NCBI RefSeq assembly: GCF_900459225.1
Contig: NZ_UHFH01000003.1
Span: forward strand, 464,501-528,500
Length of the DNA: 64,000 nt
Source of the DNA: Streptococcus dysgalactiae subsp. dysgalactiae
GTDB taxonomy: Bacteria > Bacillota > Bacilli > Lactobacillales > Streptococcaceae
Reading direction: 5' to 3'
The position numbers and the translations under genes were made by a program. Shown in pieces: positions 1 to 6,948 of the stretch (position 1 is the stretch's first letter; each line of letters starts with the position of its first letter). The notes under the pieces are model-generated. The model searched no databases, was not told where the DNA came from, and saw only the letters and a program-made list of their open reading frames with translations.

Positions 1-1
1 A

Positions 2-166
2 GCTAGCCAATTTCACCAAGACACCTTAACACATTTAGTGGAACTACTGCCTTTTCACGCTGTTTCAATGGGATGGTTGTTACCCACGCTTCTTGGCTTA
101 GTTGTCGCTTTGCTATTACCAGATAAACAAAAGGGCACATCATTTGATTTAAGTCAATTCGATTGA
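2..166 (+). CDS. brnQ: Branched-chain amino-acid carrier, C-terminal end (partial)
   Basis: An open frame enters from the left edge and stops at 164-166, giving the last 54 residues of a protein. It shows one hydrophobic segment (GWLLPTLLGLVVALLLP) followed by a short polar tail, which fits the last membrane helix of an LIVCS-family sodium-coupled leucine/isoleucine/valine transporter. The stop is followed at once by a terminator hairpin. Only the tail is visible, so the family call rests on a short stretch; another multi-span membrane protein is possible. Confidence 0.5.
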   Translation, partial: ASQFHQDTLTHLVELLPFHAVSMGWLLPTLLGLVVALLLPDKQKGTSFDLSQFD

Positions 167-200
167 CCAGATAAGGGAAAAATATCTAAACAATGAAAAT

Positions 201-246
201 CACTCTGAACGTTAGACCTATTCTCTAAGATTCAGGGTGTTTTAAC
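201..246 (+). terminator. Intrinsic terminator after the carrier gene
   Basis: CACTCTGAA (201-209) pairs with TTCAGGGTG (231-239), with one G-T pair, and is followed by a T-rich run. It lies 35 bases after the carrier stop. Confidence 0.65.
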
Positions 247-611
247 ATGTCTGATGGTCAGAGAAGAAGTTACTAGTATCTGCGAGCTACCTATTACTGA
301 TAATGATGAAAAGGAAGACATTAATCTGCTTGACATGAAATGAAGGGTGTTTTTTGCTAATAATATGTCATACAAACTAGAGGGCAATCTAAAAAACATC
401 TTATGGATAGTAGCCAAGGTAATTGTTTTCACAGTAGTTATGGCTGAAATTAGTAGGTTTGTGGAAATTTAGTCAATTAAGCTTTTACAAATAGAGCTTA
501 GTATTTTACGTTTAACAGTGCTAAAACTTCCTATTCTCCAAATCTGGAGCGGTCAATTATATGAGATAAGAAAATGGAGAAATACGAATTTAAAACCCTT
601 TGATATAGCGA
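247..611. other. Intergenic stretch without a convincing gene
   Basis: I see only short frames here. One plus-strand frame from an ATG near 254 to a TGA near 343 would encode about 29 acidic residues but has no clear ribosome binding site. The stretch is AT-rich and looks like decayed sequence next to the insertion sequences. Confidence 0.5.
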
Positions 612-648
612 CACTGCACTCCATTAATGGGACAGAAGAAAAACACTT

Positions 649-1075
649 TTAGGCGACCAGTTTTCTATAGTCTACAGGCGACTGGTCGTTTAATCTCTGT
701 TGAAGTCTAGTTTCATTATAAAATGTGATGTCATTTTTGACAATATCTGTTACACTATCTTTGGTTAAGTGTCTCCAGTTATGGAGATAGCAGGTTTCAG
801 TCTTTAGAACAGAATGAAACCTTTCGATACAGGCATTATCTGCTGGTGTCCCCTTACGAGACATTGAGCGGATGATGCCTTTTTTGTTACAAACTTGATA
901 GTAAGCCTTTGAGGTATATACCGAGCCTTGGTCGCTGTGTAAAAGTATTCCCTCAGGCCAAGATAGCTGATTGACCGTGTCCAGGATGAAGTCTGTATCC
1001 TGACAATCCGAGATAGTATCAGCCACAATTTCACGGTTGCAGAGGTCCATGACGGATGGACTTGTCAAGAAAAAA
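649..1075 (-). pseudogene. IS3-family transposase orfB, C-terminal fragment
   Basis: About 140 residues remain of the integrase-core transposase that cuts and joins the ends of the outer element. The second catalytic Asp motif (HSDQGSVYTS) and the Glu motif (NACIERFHSVLK) of the DDE triad are present, as is the usual C-terminal N-E-R-x-x-x-x-L region. The first catalytic Asp and the rest of the N-terminal part are lost where the inner element begins. The fragment cannot be active alone. Confidence 0.85.
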
Positions 1076-1091
1076 TAGACCTAAAGTTAAG

Positions 1092-1988
1092 CTAATTAGT
1101 AACTATTTTTTCAAATTCTACAGGTGAGAGATACCCTAAAGCTGAATGCAGACGTTTAGGGTTATAGTAAGTCTCAATATATTTAAAAATCTCAAGCTGA
1201 GCTTGCTCAATAGTTGCGAAATGAGCATTATTGACAAGCTCTCTTTTTAATGTTCTATAAAAGGCTTCCATGAGTGCATTATCGTATGGATTACCTTTTC
1301 GACTCATACTGGACTTACATTTTTTCCGTCTAAGTAGGGCCTGAAATCGTGCCCCGGTATATTGAGACCCCTGATCTGTATGGACGATTACCCCTTCTTT
1401 AGGCTTTTCTCTATCATAAGCTTGATTGAAAGCCTCTGTTACCAACTTGTCTTGCTTACGTCGGCCAATTGCCCAACCAACAATCTTTCTACTATAAACG
1501 TCTATAAAGACAGATAAATAAAGTATTCCTTCTTGTGTAGGGATATAGGTTAAGTCTCCTAGCCATAATTTATTCTTACCAGTCGCTTGGAAACATTGAT
1601 TAACAAGATTGGGACGAGTTAATGAAGAACATCGACGGTTATAGTATTTATAGTTATATCGACTTTCTTTAGCATAGAAACCTAACTGATGAAGGAGTCT
1701 ACCAACACGTTTATGATTGACATGCATGCCACGTCTACAAAGTTCTTGGGTAATTCGTACACTTCCGTAACGCTCTTTATGTTCATAGAAAATGGCTTTA
1801 ATCATTTCCTTCAAGGCTTCATTCTCAACATGCCTTGAAGATGGAAGACGTTTTAAATAAGCATAGAAACCTGAACGGGAAACTTGAAAAGTTTGACAGG
1901 CGTGATGACTATTCAAGCTAACACTATTTTCCTTCAGAAACCGAAATTTTATTTCCGGTTTGGCTTCAAGAAGACCTGGAACTTTTTT
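1092..1988 (-). CDS. IS3-family transposase orfB (DDE integrase core)
   Basis: This is the catalytic half of the transposase. It has an HTH_21-like N-terminal region (residues resembling RYGSVRITQELCRRG) and an rve integrase core with D (GDLTYIPT), D (VHTDQGSQYT) and E (NALMEAFYRTLKREL). The first ATG in frame is at 1916, but the frame is open back to the slippery A6G at 1982-1988 with IS3-like sequence throughout. The natural product is therefore probably the OrfAB fusion made by -1 frameshifting from orfA. The gene ends 16 bases inside the left inverted repeat. Confidence 0.85.
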   Translation of the reverse strand, partial: KKVPGLLEAKPEIKFRFLKENSVSLNSHHACQTFQVSRSGFYAYLKRLPSSRHVENEALKEMIKAIFYEHKERYGSVRITQELCRRGMHVNHKRVGRLLHQLGFYAKESRYNYKYYNRRCSSLTRPNLVNQCFQATGKNKLWLGDLTYIPTQEGILYLSVFIDVYSRKIVGWAIGRRKQDKLVTEAFNQAYDREKPKEGVIVHTDQGSQYTGARFQALLRRKKCKSSMSRKGNPYDNALMEAFYRTLKRELVNNAHFATIEQAQLEIFKYIETYYNPKRLHSALGYLSPVEFEKIVTN

Positions 1989-2242
1989 AGAAGAGCTAAT
2001 TCCTCCTGTAGCAGTTTGTTCTCTTTTTCAAGTTTTTTTATCTCAAATTGAGCATGATGAAGTGCGCTCCCGTGTCCTGGGAACGCACTTTCTCCATATT
2101 TTTCATATTCTTGAACCCATCGATAAAGACTATTGGGATGAATTTCTAAAGTTGAACTAACCATTTTTACAGACTGCTCTTCCTCAAGGATGAGTTTGAC
2201 AGCAGAGAGTTTGAAGGCTTTATCAAAGGTTTTTCTTGGCAT
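1949..2242 (-). CDS. IS3-family transposase orfA (HTH protein)
   Basis: A 97-residue protein that binds the element's ends and regulates transposition. It has a helix-turn-helix of the HTH_8 type in the first 50 residues (AVKLILEEEQSVKMVSSTLE) and a leucine-zipper-like tail (KKLEKENKLLQEELALLKK), as is usual for OrfA of IS3-family elements. Its 3' end contains the A AAA AAG heptamer at which ribosomes would slip -1 into orfB. Confidence 0.85.
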   Translation of the reverse strand: MPRKTFDKAFKLSAVKLILEEEQSVKMVSSTLEIHPNSLYRWVQEYEKYGESAFPGHGSALHHAQFEIKKLEKENKLLQEELALLKKFQVFLKPNRK

Positions 2243-2422
2243 AATGACTTTTCCTCGTTTCCACTTAATTTTGTGTCTACTTTATTATACCAAGCCCATT
2301 CTTGTGTTTCATTTTATGGGTGCAGTGCCAGCTATTATAAGTTATAATATTTTTAGGTGTGACTTAAATGATATTTTTATTGTTTTTTTATAAAAAAAGA
2401 TACATTTAATTAAAAAATTTGG

Positions 2423-2428
2423 TATACT
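2423..2428 (+). promoter_or_regulatory. Extended -10 promoter of the small secreted protein
   Basis: TATACT preceded by TGG, about 45 bases before the start codon at 2474. I see no good -35 element. Confidence 0.4.
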
Positions 2429-2473
2429 ACAGAGGTACGAAGCAGTACAAAAATTTTAAGGAAGGACATCATA

Positions 2474-2746
2474 ATGTCAAAACATAAAATAATAGGTTTA
2501 GCGGTAATGGTTATCATGACCTTCTTATTAACAAACAGGGAAGTGAATGCTCATGAAGTGACAGCTACCTTTGTACCCCCGACAACTCCACGGGTATCAG
2601 ATCCCTGTACTATTGAACCAATAGGAAATAAAAACTTCATTAATTACATGCCGCCAGGCGGTAGAGGATCAGAAGGTAAATTGACTGAAATCCTAAGTAA
2701 ACAATTAGAAAGTGGATTGTCTGAAGGTATATTAATCTCCCGATAG
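2474..2746 (+). CDS. Small secreted protein of unknown function
   Basis: A 90-residue protein with a clear signal peptide: a basic start (MSKHK), a hydrophobic core (IIGLAVMVIMTFLL) and a likely cleavage site after VNA-H near residue 27. The mature part of about 63 residues is rich in Pro, Thr and Gly (FVPPTTPRVSDP, MPPGGRGSEG) and has one Cys. I do not recognise it. It has its own promoter, a GGAAGGA ribosome binding site and a terminator, so it looks like a live single gene. It could also be the front part of a longer ancestral exoprotein, since it lies among IS scars. Confidence 0.6.
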   Translation: MSKHKIIGLAVMVIMTFLLTNREVNAHEVTATFVPPTTPRVSDPCTIEPIGNKNFINYMPPGGRGSEGKLTEILSKQLESGLSEGILISR

Positions 2747-2778
2747 CTGACAAGATGCTAATAGATAAGACTAATAAA

Positions 2779-2805
2779 GATCAAGCCTTGTTGCTTGGTC
2801 TTTTC
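2779..2805 (+). terminator. Intrinsic terminator of the small secreted protein gene
   Basis: GATCAAGC (2779-2786) pairs with GCTTGGTC (2793-2800), followed by TTTT. Confidence 0.75.
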
Positions 2806-2925
2806 ATTGTTTATCAAAAATAGCTAAGATACAGCAGTATTCATGGTTATAGTAAATTTAATCCCATACTAAAAAAGTGTACTGTCAATAATTTTGTGTA
2901 AACCCAAGAGTAGAGTTGCTTAATA

Positions 2926-3435
2926 TTAATCAAATAAGCTATCAAGTGTGTCAAAACATGTTCCAAATCCTTTATGAATACGAGCTCCAAACTTAATATG
3001 ATAGTCCTCAAAAATGCTTAAAAGTGACCGTTCTAAGGCTTCTTCATTTGGAAAAACCACCCGCTTCTTGTTTTGTTGCTGAATTTCTTTGTTGAGTGAT
3101 TCAATCAAGTTTGTAGAGTAAATACTAGACCAAATGTGATGTGGAAATTGATAGAAAGTTAGGAGATTTTCAGTCATTTCAAGTGATGCCATGACCTTTT
3201 TGTAACGAGGCCTCCATTCAGAGACAAATTGCTCTAATAATTTAGTAGCCTCCTGTGAATTTGTGGCACGGTAAACCTGCTTGAACTGATTCAGAATAGG
3301 TGCCTTATCTACTCGCTTAACCTTACTGGAGATATTACGACCAATGTGAACCAGACACCGTTGCTATTTAGCTATTGGATAGGCTTGTTGGATGATTTGA
3401 TCCACACCGTTAAATCCGTCCGTAACAATTAGTAC
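2926..3435 (-). pseudogene. IS256-family (mutator) transposase remnant
   Basis: The frame reads as the C-terminal third of a mutator-type transposase: a VTDGFNGVDQIIQQAYP region, then QRCLVHIGRNISSKV, and the STNLIESLNKEIQ motif. There is an in-frame TAG at 3364-3366 just before the QRCLVH motif, and the N-terminal part, including the first catalytic Asp, is gone upstream of about 3435. No inverted ends were found. It is a dead remnant. Confidence 0.85.
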
Positions 3436-3849
3436 TTACCTATAAAACACTTATTTCAGGTTTAACTAGCCTCATGAGTAATGTAATAATAAATTATTAC
3501 ATGATTCGATGTGTTAAAACCTACTTGTTGCAAAGCGAGGAACACTTAATGGCTAATCATACTAATTTTCTCTCCAATGGTAAAAATGAGAGCCTTATGC
3601 TATAATTGTCGCAATAACTCCTCTTTTGTGGCAAAATATCATGAAAGAGGTCAAGCAGTTTCCTGTGATCATTGGGACTGACAAAATTACTTAACCTGAC
3701 AATCGTTAACAAAGACAAAGGAGAAAACCATGACATTTGAAGAGATTTTGGAAAATGTCTAGGAATGGCTTGAAATAGGCGTTTATAGCCTTTAAAATTG
3801 TGGACTTTTTGAAAAATTATAGTCATAAATTTCCCTTGACAGTCTCCCA
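3436..3849. other. Gene-poor stretch left of the island
   Basis: It holds a perfect palindrome with 10-base arms at 3481-3502 (ATGTAATAAT, AA, then the inverse), which looks like a regulator site without an obvious target gene. A plus-strand frame at 3586-3681 would encode 31 residues with three Cys (MRALCYNCRN), but no ribosome binding site precedes it. A truncated copy of the 5' end of the DUF2829 gene follows at 3706-3762. An inverted pair, GTGGACTTT (3800-3808) and AAAGTCCAC (3849-3857), flanks the left side of the attachment site. Confidence 0.5.
3706..3762 (+). pseudogene. Truncated copy of the 5' end of the DUF2829 gene
   Basis: The ribosome binding site region and first codons (MTFEEIL) nearly duplicate those of the DUF2829 gene at 15555, on the far side of the island. 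From about 3727 to 3748 the match is almost exact. After ten codons a TAG ends the frame and similarity is lost. It is either a decayed tandem paralogue or a scar of rearrangement near the integration site. Confidence 0.6.
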
Positions 3850-3872
3850 AAGTCCACAAAAAGGTGAACAAA
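3850..3872. repeat. attL core of the island
   Basis: A 23-bp sequence (AAGTCCACAAAAAGG and eight further bases) identical to 15458-15480. Neighbouring sequence differs on both sides. The right copy overlaps the integrase stop codon. Confidence 0.85.
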
Positions 3873-3969
3873 AAAAGACCTAAAATAGGTCAATAAATCA
3901 TGAGTTCAGCAGGCAAGAACTAGCGTAGTCATCAGCTACGCTTTTTTAGTTGCTTTTGCTTATCTGATA
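3869..3969 (-). ncRNA. Candidate small RNA at the left end of the island
   Basis: An extended -10 promoter on the minus strand (TGGTATAAT, TATAAT at 3980-3975) would start an RNA near 3968. About 100 bases later lies a perfect terminator: GACCTA, three bases, TAGGTC (3891-3877) followed by seven T's that run into the attachment core. The RNA contains a 7-bp hairpin (AGCGTAG with CTACGCT) and the motif CTTGCCTGC. That motif recurs in the second candidate RNA at 11062 and in the integrase leader. It encodes no protein longer than a few residues. There is no transcription evidence. Confidence 0.5.
3922..3948 (+). terminator. Plus-strand terminator, used by int in the circular form
   Basis: AGCGTAG (3922-3928) pairs with CTACGCT (3936-3942), followed by T6. 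No gene reads toward it in the integrated state. In the excised circle the integrase gene would run across the joined att site into it, so it is probably the integrase terminator. Confidence 0.6.
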
Positions 3970-3984
3970 GGCTTATTATACCAA

Positions 3985-4200
3985 AAAAGGGAGGGTATGA
4001 CCTCACGGGCTGACTCTCCCTAATCGGCTAGACTATGCAAGCCTCCAGCTGTGATTATAATTATACCATGTTATCACTCGAATAGATAAACGCTGCGAAG
4101 CGCGTGGTTGACAATTTTGTTGACCTTAACAAGTCAGTTTCAAGCTATTGTCACGCGCAAACCTACTGTATTTTACTGTTTCATACTGTAGCCAATAACG
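3985..4200. other. Island left-end non-coding stretch
   Basis: No gene seen. AGGGAG near 3990 and CTCCCT near 4020 could close a hairpin. There are short AT-rich promoter-like stretches (ATTATAATTATACC near 4055). Functions such as integrase arm sites or packaging signals are possible but not shown. Confidence 0.4.
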
Positions 4201-4201
4201 C

Positions 4202-4230
4202 AAAAACAGACCGAAAACGGTGTCGGTCTG
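4202..4230 (-). terminator. Terminator of the leftward island operon
   Basis: On the minus strand CAGACCG (4230-4224) pairs with CGGTCTG (4213-4207), followed by TTTTTG. It is seven bases after the hicB stop. Confidence 0.75.
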
Positions 4231-4236
4231 CTAATA

Positions 4237-4689
4237 TTAAGCATGAATTTTTTTATCTGCAATAGCGTCTGTTAAGGTCTGTGAGAAATTTAGCCCCAAC
4301 TCACGCCCTAAAGTATCCGCCCAACGTGGGATAGTTAGAGTTTTCTTTATAGGTTCTTGACTGCCTAAATAATCGGCGACATCTACCATAACCATAGAAA
4401 TAAAAGACTTACTAGGGTCATAGATAAGCTCTATATCCTCATCATCACGGAAAGGGTTATTATCTGCTAAAGATAAGGTGTTAATAGGGGTAGGAGTGGG
4501 AATATCTCGCCCATTCTCAATATAATCAGCTAGATGTATACCTAACCAATCACTAGCCATTGCCATAGCGTCTGCCATATCTTCGCCCTGAGTTGCTGAA
4601 TGTTCAAAATCTGGGAAAGTGACAAAGTAAGGGGCGTTAGCTCCGTCTGTATCGTCAAAATAAAATAAAGCTGGATAAGTGACAAGCAT
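4237..4689 (-). CDS. hicB: HicB family antitoxin
   Basis: A 150-residue antitoxin that would bind and block HicA and repress the hicAB promoter. The N-terminal half has the HicB fold (YPALFYFDD, YFVTFPDFEHSATQGEDMADAMAMASDWL), and the C-terminal part (IPRWADTLGRELGLNFSQTLTDAI) looks like a ribbon-helix-helix/HTH DNA-binding tail. It follows hicA by 39 bases in the toxin-first order usual for hicAB, and a terminator follows. As an accessory module it may stabilise the island or act against phages; neither is shown here. Confidence 0.9.
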   Translation of the reverse strand: MLVTYPALFYFDDTDGANAPYFVTFPDFEHSATQGEDMADAMAMASDWLGIHLADYIENGRDIPTPTPINTLSLADNNPFRDDEDIELIYDPSKSFISMVMVDVADYLGSQEPIKKTLTIPRWADTLGRELGLNFSQTLTDAIADKKIHA

Positions 4690-4728
4690 AGTTTACCTCC
4701 AAAATGAAAGACAAGCGGGGGACTGCCT

Positions 4729-4911
4729 TTATAACAGCCCTGCTTGCTTTTTGATACCCCTTTCGGTGTATTTGTTAATTTCACCGTGGGGAATGGTTAT
4801 AGGTCGCTCGCCTGCTTTTTCAAGTTTAACGTGTGACCCTTTACCCCCTTTGGTCTTTGTCCAACCGTTGGCGGTAAGAAGTTTAACCATTTCTTTTTGT
4901 GTCATAGGCAT
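4729..4911 (-). CDS. hicA: HicA family toxin (mRNA interferase)
   Basis: A 60-residue HicA toxin, a dsRBD-fold ribonuclease that cleaves mRNA when not held by HicB. It shows the family core TANGWTKTKGGKGSHVKL, with the catalytic His in GKGSH, and the ITIPHG strand. I chose the ATG at 4911 because AGGAGG lies ten bases upstream; an earlier in-frame ATG at 4965 lies within the promoter region. The length is normal for the family, and no key residue is missing. Confidence 0.9.
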   Translation of the reverse strand: MPMTQKEMVKLLTANGWTKTKGGKGSHVKLEKAGERPITIPHGEINKYTERGIKKQAGLL

Positions 4912-4936
4912 AGCGCTTTTACCTCCTGACAATATC

Positions 4937-4965
4937 ATTATATCATACGTGTAATACGTATTCAA
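4937..4965 (-). promoter_or_regulatory. hicAB promoter with overlapping palindrome
   Basis: On the minus strand TTGAAT (4965-4960), a 17-base spacer and TATAAT (4942-4937) with TG at the extended position. The palindrome AATACGTATT (4953-4962) overlaps the -35 and is a likely HicB operator, by analogy with autoregulated hicAB operons. Confidence 0.6.
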
Positions 4966-5099
4966 GTAAAGATTGTTATATTTCTAATCAATAGTTGGTA
5001 AATCAAAAATAGCCCCTAAAATCGTTTCTAAGGGCTTTTGATTAGTCTGTGGTTAATTTATCGGACAAGGTAAAACACGCGCCAAAATAGCGCTAATTT

Positions 5100-5483
5100 T
5101 TAAGTCTCTGACTGTTTTAGTTGATTTTGTAACTGTTCTAAACTCTTAATAGCTTTTCTGCGTATATTTTGTAACTCCCTATCATTCATACCTAATACAT
5201 TAGCTAGATTTTTAGTTTTTATGCCTTTGATATATTGTGCCGTTAATACATCACGTTGCCTTTTATCTGATAACTGATTGATTAAGTCAGCCATATGTTG
5301 CCGTCTAGCTGTGATTTCTCTAATGGCTGTTAGTATTTCAGTTTCTTGGGGTTCTAGTAGTGCTGGCTGTGATTTGAATTGTTCCCTTACCTGTACTAAC
5401 TCGATTTCTAGGTTTTCAATGAATGGCTTTAAGTCTCTAGCGTTTCTTAGTTGCTCGTTAATTGTCATATTGATTTCAAACAT
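5100..5483 (-). CDS. ArpU/RinA-like phage transcriptional regulator
   Basis: A 127-residue protein with a long helical N-terminal part and a sigma-70 region 4-like helix-turn-helix at the end (VLTAQYIKGIKTKNLANVLGMNDRELQNIRRKAIKSL). This resembles the DUF1492/ArpU/RinA group that activates late phage or satellite genes. The ATG at 5483 has a GAGG site upstream. In a satellite such a gene could drive packaging or interference genes or hijack the helper's late promoter. The call rests on fold resemblance, and 'unknown HTH protein' is the safe reading. Confidence 0.6.
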   Translation of the reverse strand: MFEINMTINEQLRNARDLKPFIENLEIELVQVREQFKSQPALLEPQETEILTAIREITARRQHMADLINQLSDKRQRDVLTAQYIKGIKTKNLANVLGMNDRELQNIRRKAIKSLEQLQNQLKQSET

Positions 5484-5609
5484 AATTTAATACCTCAATA
5501 TGACTATGATTATATCAAAAATACTATTTAACGCCTTTGTTAAGTCAGTTTATTTGTTTGGGAAATAGCGGAACGCTCTTTATTTGTTCGTTTTGTAAAT
5601 GTACCCTGT

Positions 5610-6110
5610 TTATTTAAGTCCACCTAACCAATAACTTACCCCTTTATCTAAATAGCTAGTAAACTTTCTGTAATGCCTCCTGTATGTTTTAGCTCTCATT
5701 CTTTTTGGACGGCTAGGAAAATTATCATAATCAACGTACCCTTTTTCTGGATAGTAACTGGGGTCTATTTTCCTAGCCTCTTTGAAAGCTAGTTCAAAAT
5801 AATACTGGCAGTCTGTTTTACTTCGGTTCAAAGTTGCCCTATGCCTATCTTGACAAGTACCGCAAGCAAAGATAAGGCTATTTTTGAATAGTTTTCTACA
5901 CCTCCTACCACAAATAGGGCAAAGGAAGAAGTAGCGGACACCTCCATAAGTTCCTGGTATGCTGGCTAGGTTTATCTCTTGGCTATCGTAGTTAACAGTT
6001 AGGTTATTAAGGTCAATAGTGATACCTACTCCCTTTAACTTACCAGATATTTTTGATAAGCCTTTTTGTTTCAGTGGTTTGGTTATGCTTTCTATGGTCA
6101 ATTCAATCAT
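5610..6110 (-). CDS. Zinc-ribbon protein of unknown function
   Basis: A 166-residue basic protein. Two Cys pairs (FLCPICGRRCRKL and FACGTCQDRH, about residues 82-106) form a probable zinc ribbon. The C-terminal third is rich in Arg, Lys and Tyr (RPKRMRAKTYRRHYRKF). I recall similar proteins in streptococcal phages and satellites but know no function. AGGAGGGG lies just before the start codon. Nucleic-acid binding is an inference from the zinc ribbon and charge. Confidence 0.6.
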   Translation of the reverse strand: MIELTIESITKPLKQKGLSKISGKLKGVGITIDLNNLTVNYDSQEINLASIPGTYGGVRYFFLCPICGRRCRKLFKNSLIFACGTCQDRHRATLNRSKTDCQYYFELAFKEARKIDPSYYPEKGYVDYDNFPSRPKRMRAKTYRRHYRKFTSYLDKGVSYWLGGLK

Positions 6111-6179
6111 TTCACCCCTCCTTATAGAGAAAACCCAAATTTATTGATTAAAAAACAAAAGAGGCTATCACCTCTCTGT

Positions 6180-6620
6180 TCAATCTTTGGCTAGTATCCC
6201 ACTGACTGCCATATCTCGGATAAATTGTTTTTCAGTTTCTTCTGGTAGCTCTAACAAATCTAGCAATTCACCTAGTGCTTGTTTATCTGTGCTGGCAATC
6301 ATTTTCTTTAGGATTGTTTTATATTGCTGTTCTAGATAGTCGCAAAATGCCAATCTTTGGGCTTGTGTTGGTGTTGCATTCAAAGCCATATAATAAGCTT
6401 CAGCTATCTGTGAGAATAGTTTAGCACGCGCCTCTGGGTGCTTGTACAGTTCATAGATATTTAGACTTGTATCCTCCGCCTGTAACTTTTGGGCTATTTC
6501 CATTAGTTTAGGAATATCGCTAGGCTCAATAGGTGTATCATCAGCCATATAATTTAGGCGGTGTTTCTCAAGTTCTAATCTATCCTTTTCAGCTTGTTCT
6601 AGGTAGTCGTTTTCTATCAT
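6180..6620 (-). CDS. Satellite protein of unknown function
   Basis: A 146-residue, acidic and largely helical protein (for example PSDIPKLMEIAQKLQAED and GELLDLLELPEETEKQF). No motif is recognised. It sits between the origin-like repeats and the zinc-ribbon gene, in the position where phage satellites often keep capsid-size or packaging-interference genes. That position is the only hint to function. Confidence 0.5.
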   Translation of the reverse strand: MIENDYLEQAEKDRLELEKHRLNYMADDTPIEPSDIPKLMEIAQKLQAEDTSLNIYELYKHPEARAKLFSQIAEAYYMALNATPTQAQRLAFCDYLEQQYKTILKKMIASTDKQALGELLDLLELPEETEKQFIRDMAVSGILAKD

Positions 6621-6659
6621 TTTTTAGTCTCCATTTCTTATTTTAAGAAAAATTATGTA

Positions 6660-6940
6660 AAATTCCGGCAAATGTTACCAACTTTCAAAAATCTTGGTAA
6701 CACGTTTTAACCTAGTATTATCAAGGGTTTAGAGGGTGTCGTTTTCATGTTACCGTCTTTTGAAAAATTATTCCTATAGAAAAGATGAAATGATTTCCAA
6801 CTCCTATATATATAAATAAAAATCTTGGTAACATGGTAACATTTTGATAATTTAGAGGTAAAAATTCAGTATTATCAAGGGTTTAAGCCACGTTACCAAG
6901 TTTTACAATCTTGGTAACATCTTGGTAACATGGTAACAAA
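6660..6940. repeat. Iteron cluster, probable satellite replication origin
   Basis: The unit CTTGGTAACA or its inverse (TGTTACCAAG) occurs at 6673, 6693, 6823, 6891, 6910 and 6921, with half units GGTAAC at 6834 and 6932. The 18-bp direct repeat AGTATTATCAAGGGTTTA is at 6714-6731 and 6868-6885. An AT-rich core (about 6757-6820) lies between the two repeat blocks. The cluster abuts the 3' end of the helicase gene. This is the layout of SaPI-type origins, where Rep binds iterons on both sides of an AT-rich stretch. No gene is present in the 330 bases. Confidence 0.7.
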
Positions 6941-6948
6941 TTAACTGG

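Larger units (their letters stand above)
1076..2279 (-). mobile_element. IS3-family insertion sequence, about 1.2 kb, nested in another IS
   Basis: The left end TAGACCTAAAGTTAAG (1076-1091) matches, inverted, TAGACACAAAATTAAG at 2279-2264, so the ends are imperfect inverted repeats. The element holds orfA and orfB in the standard overlapping order with an A6G slippery site between them. Both frames look intact, so this copy may still be active. The exact ends are uncertain by a few bases. Confidence 0.75.
612..2327 (-). mobile_element. IS3-family element remnant, interrupted and internally deleted
   Basis: Imperfect inverted ends are visible: CACTGCAC at 612-619 continues for about 27 bases and matches, inverted, the sequence ending at 2327 (about 19 of 27 positions). 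Between the ends only the C-terminal part of an orfB transposase is left (649-1075). The N-terminal half of orfB and all of orfA are absent, and a second IS3-family element (1076-2279) sits in their place. I see no clear target duplication. Confidence 0.65.

Noticed and set aside
232-432. Minus-strand 66-codon frame right of the carrier gene
   Set aside because: No ribosome binding site, low-complexity Ser/Leu product and overlap with the terminator; looks like chance.
3557-3871. Minus-strand 104-codon frame ending in attL
   Set aside because: It runs across the att core and the remnant region; the product has no protein-like pattern and no start signal.
6660-6940. Possible CRISPR array at the CTTGGTAAC repeats
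   Set aside because: Repeats are short, occur in both orientations and have irregular spacing; no cas genes are present anywhere in the window.
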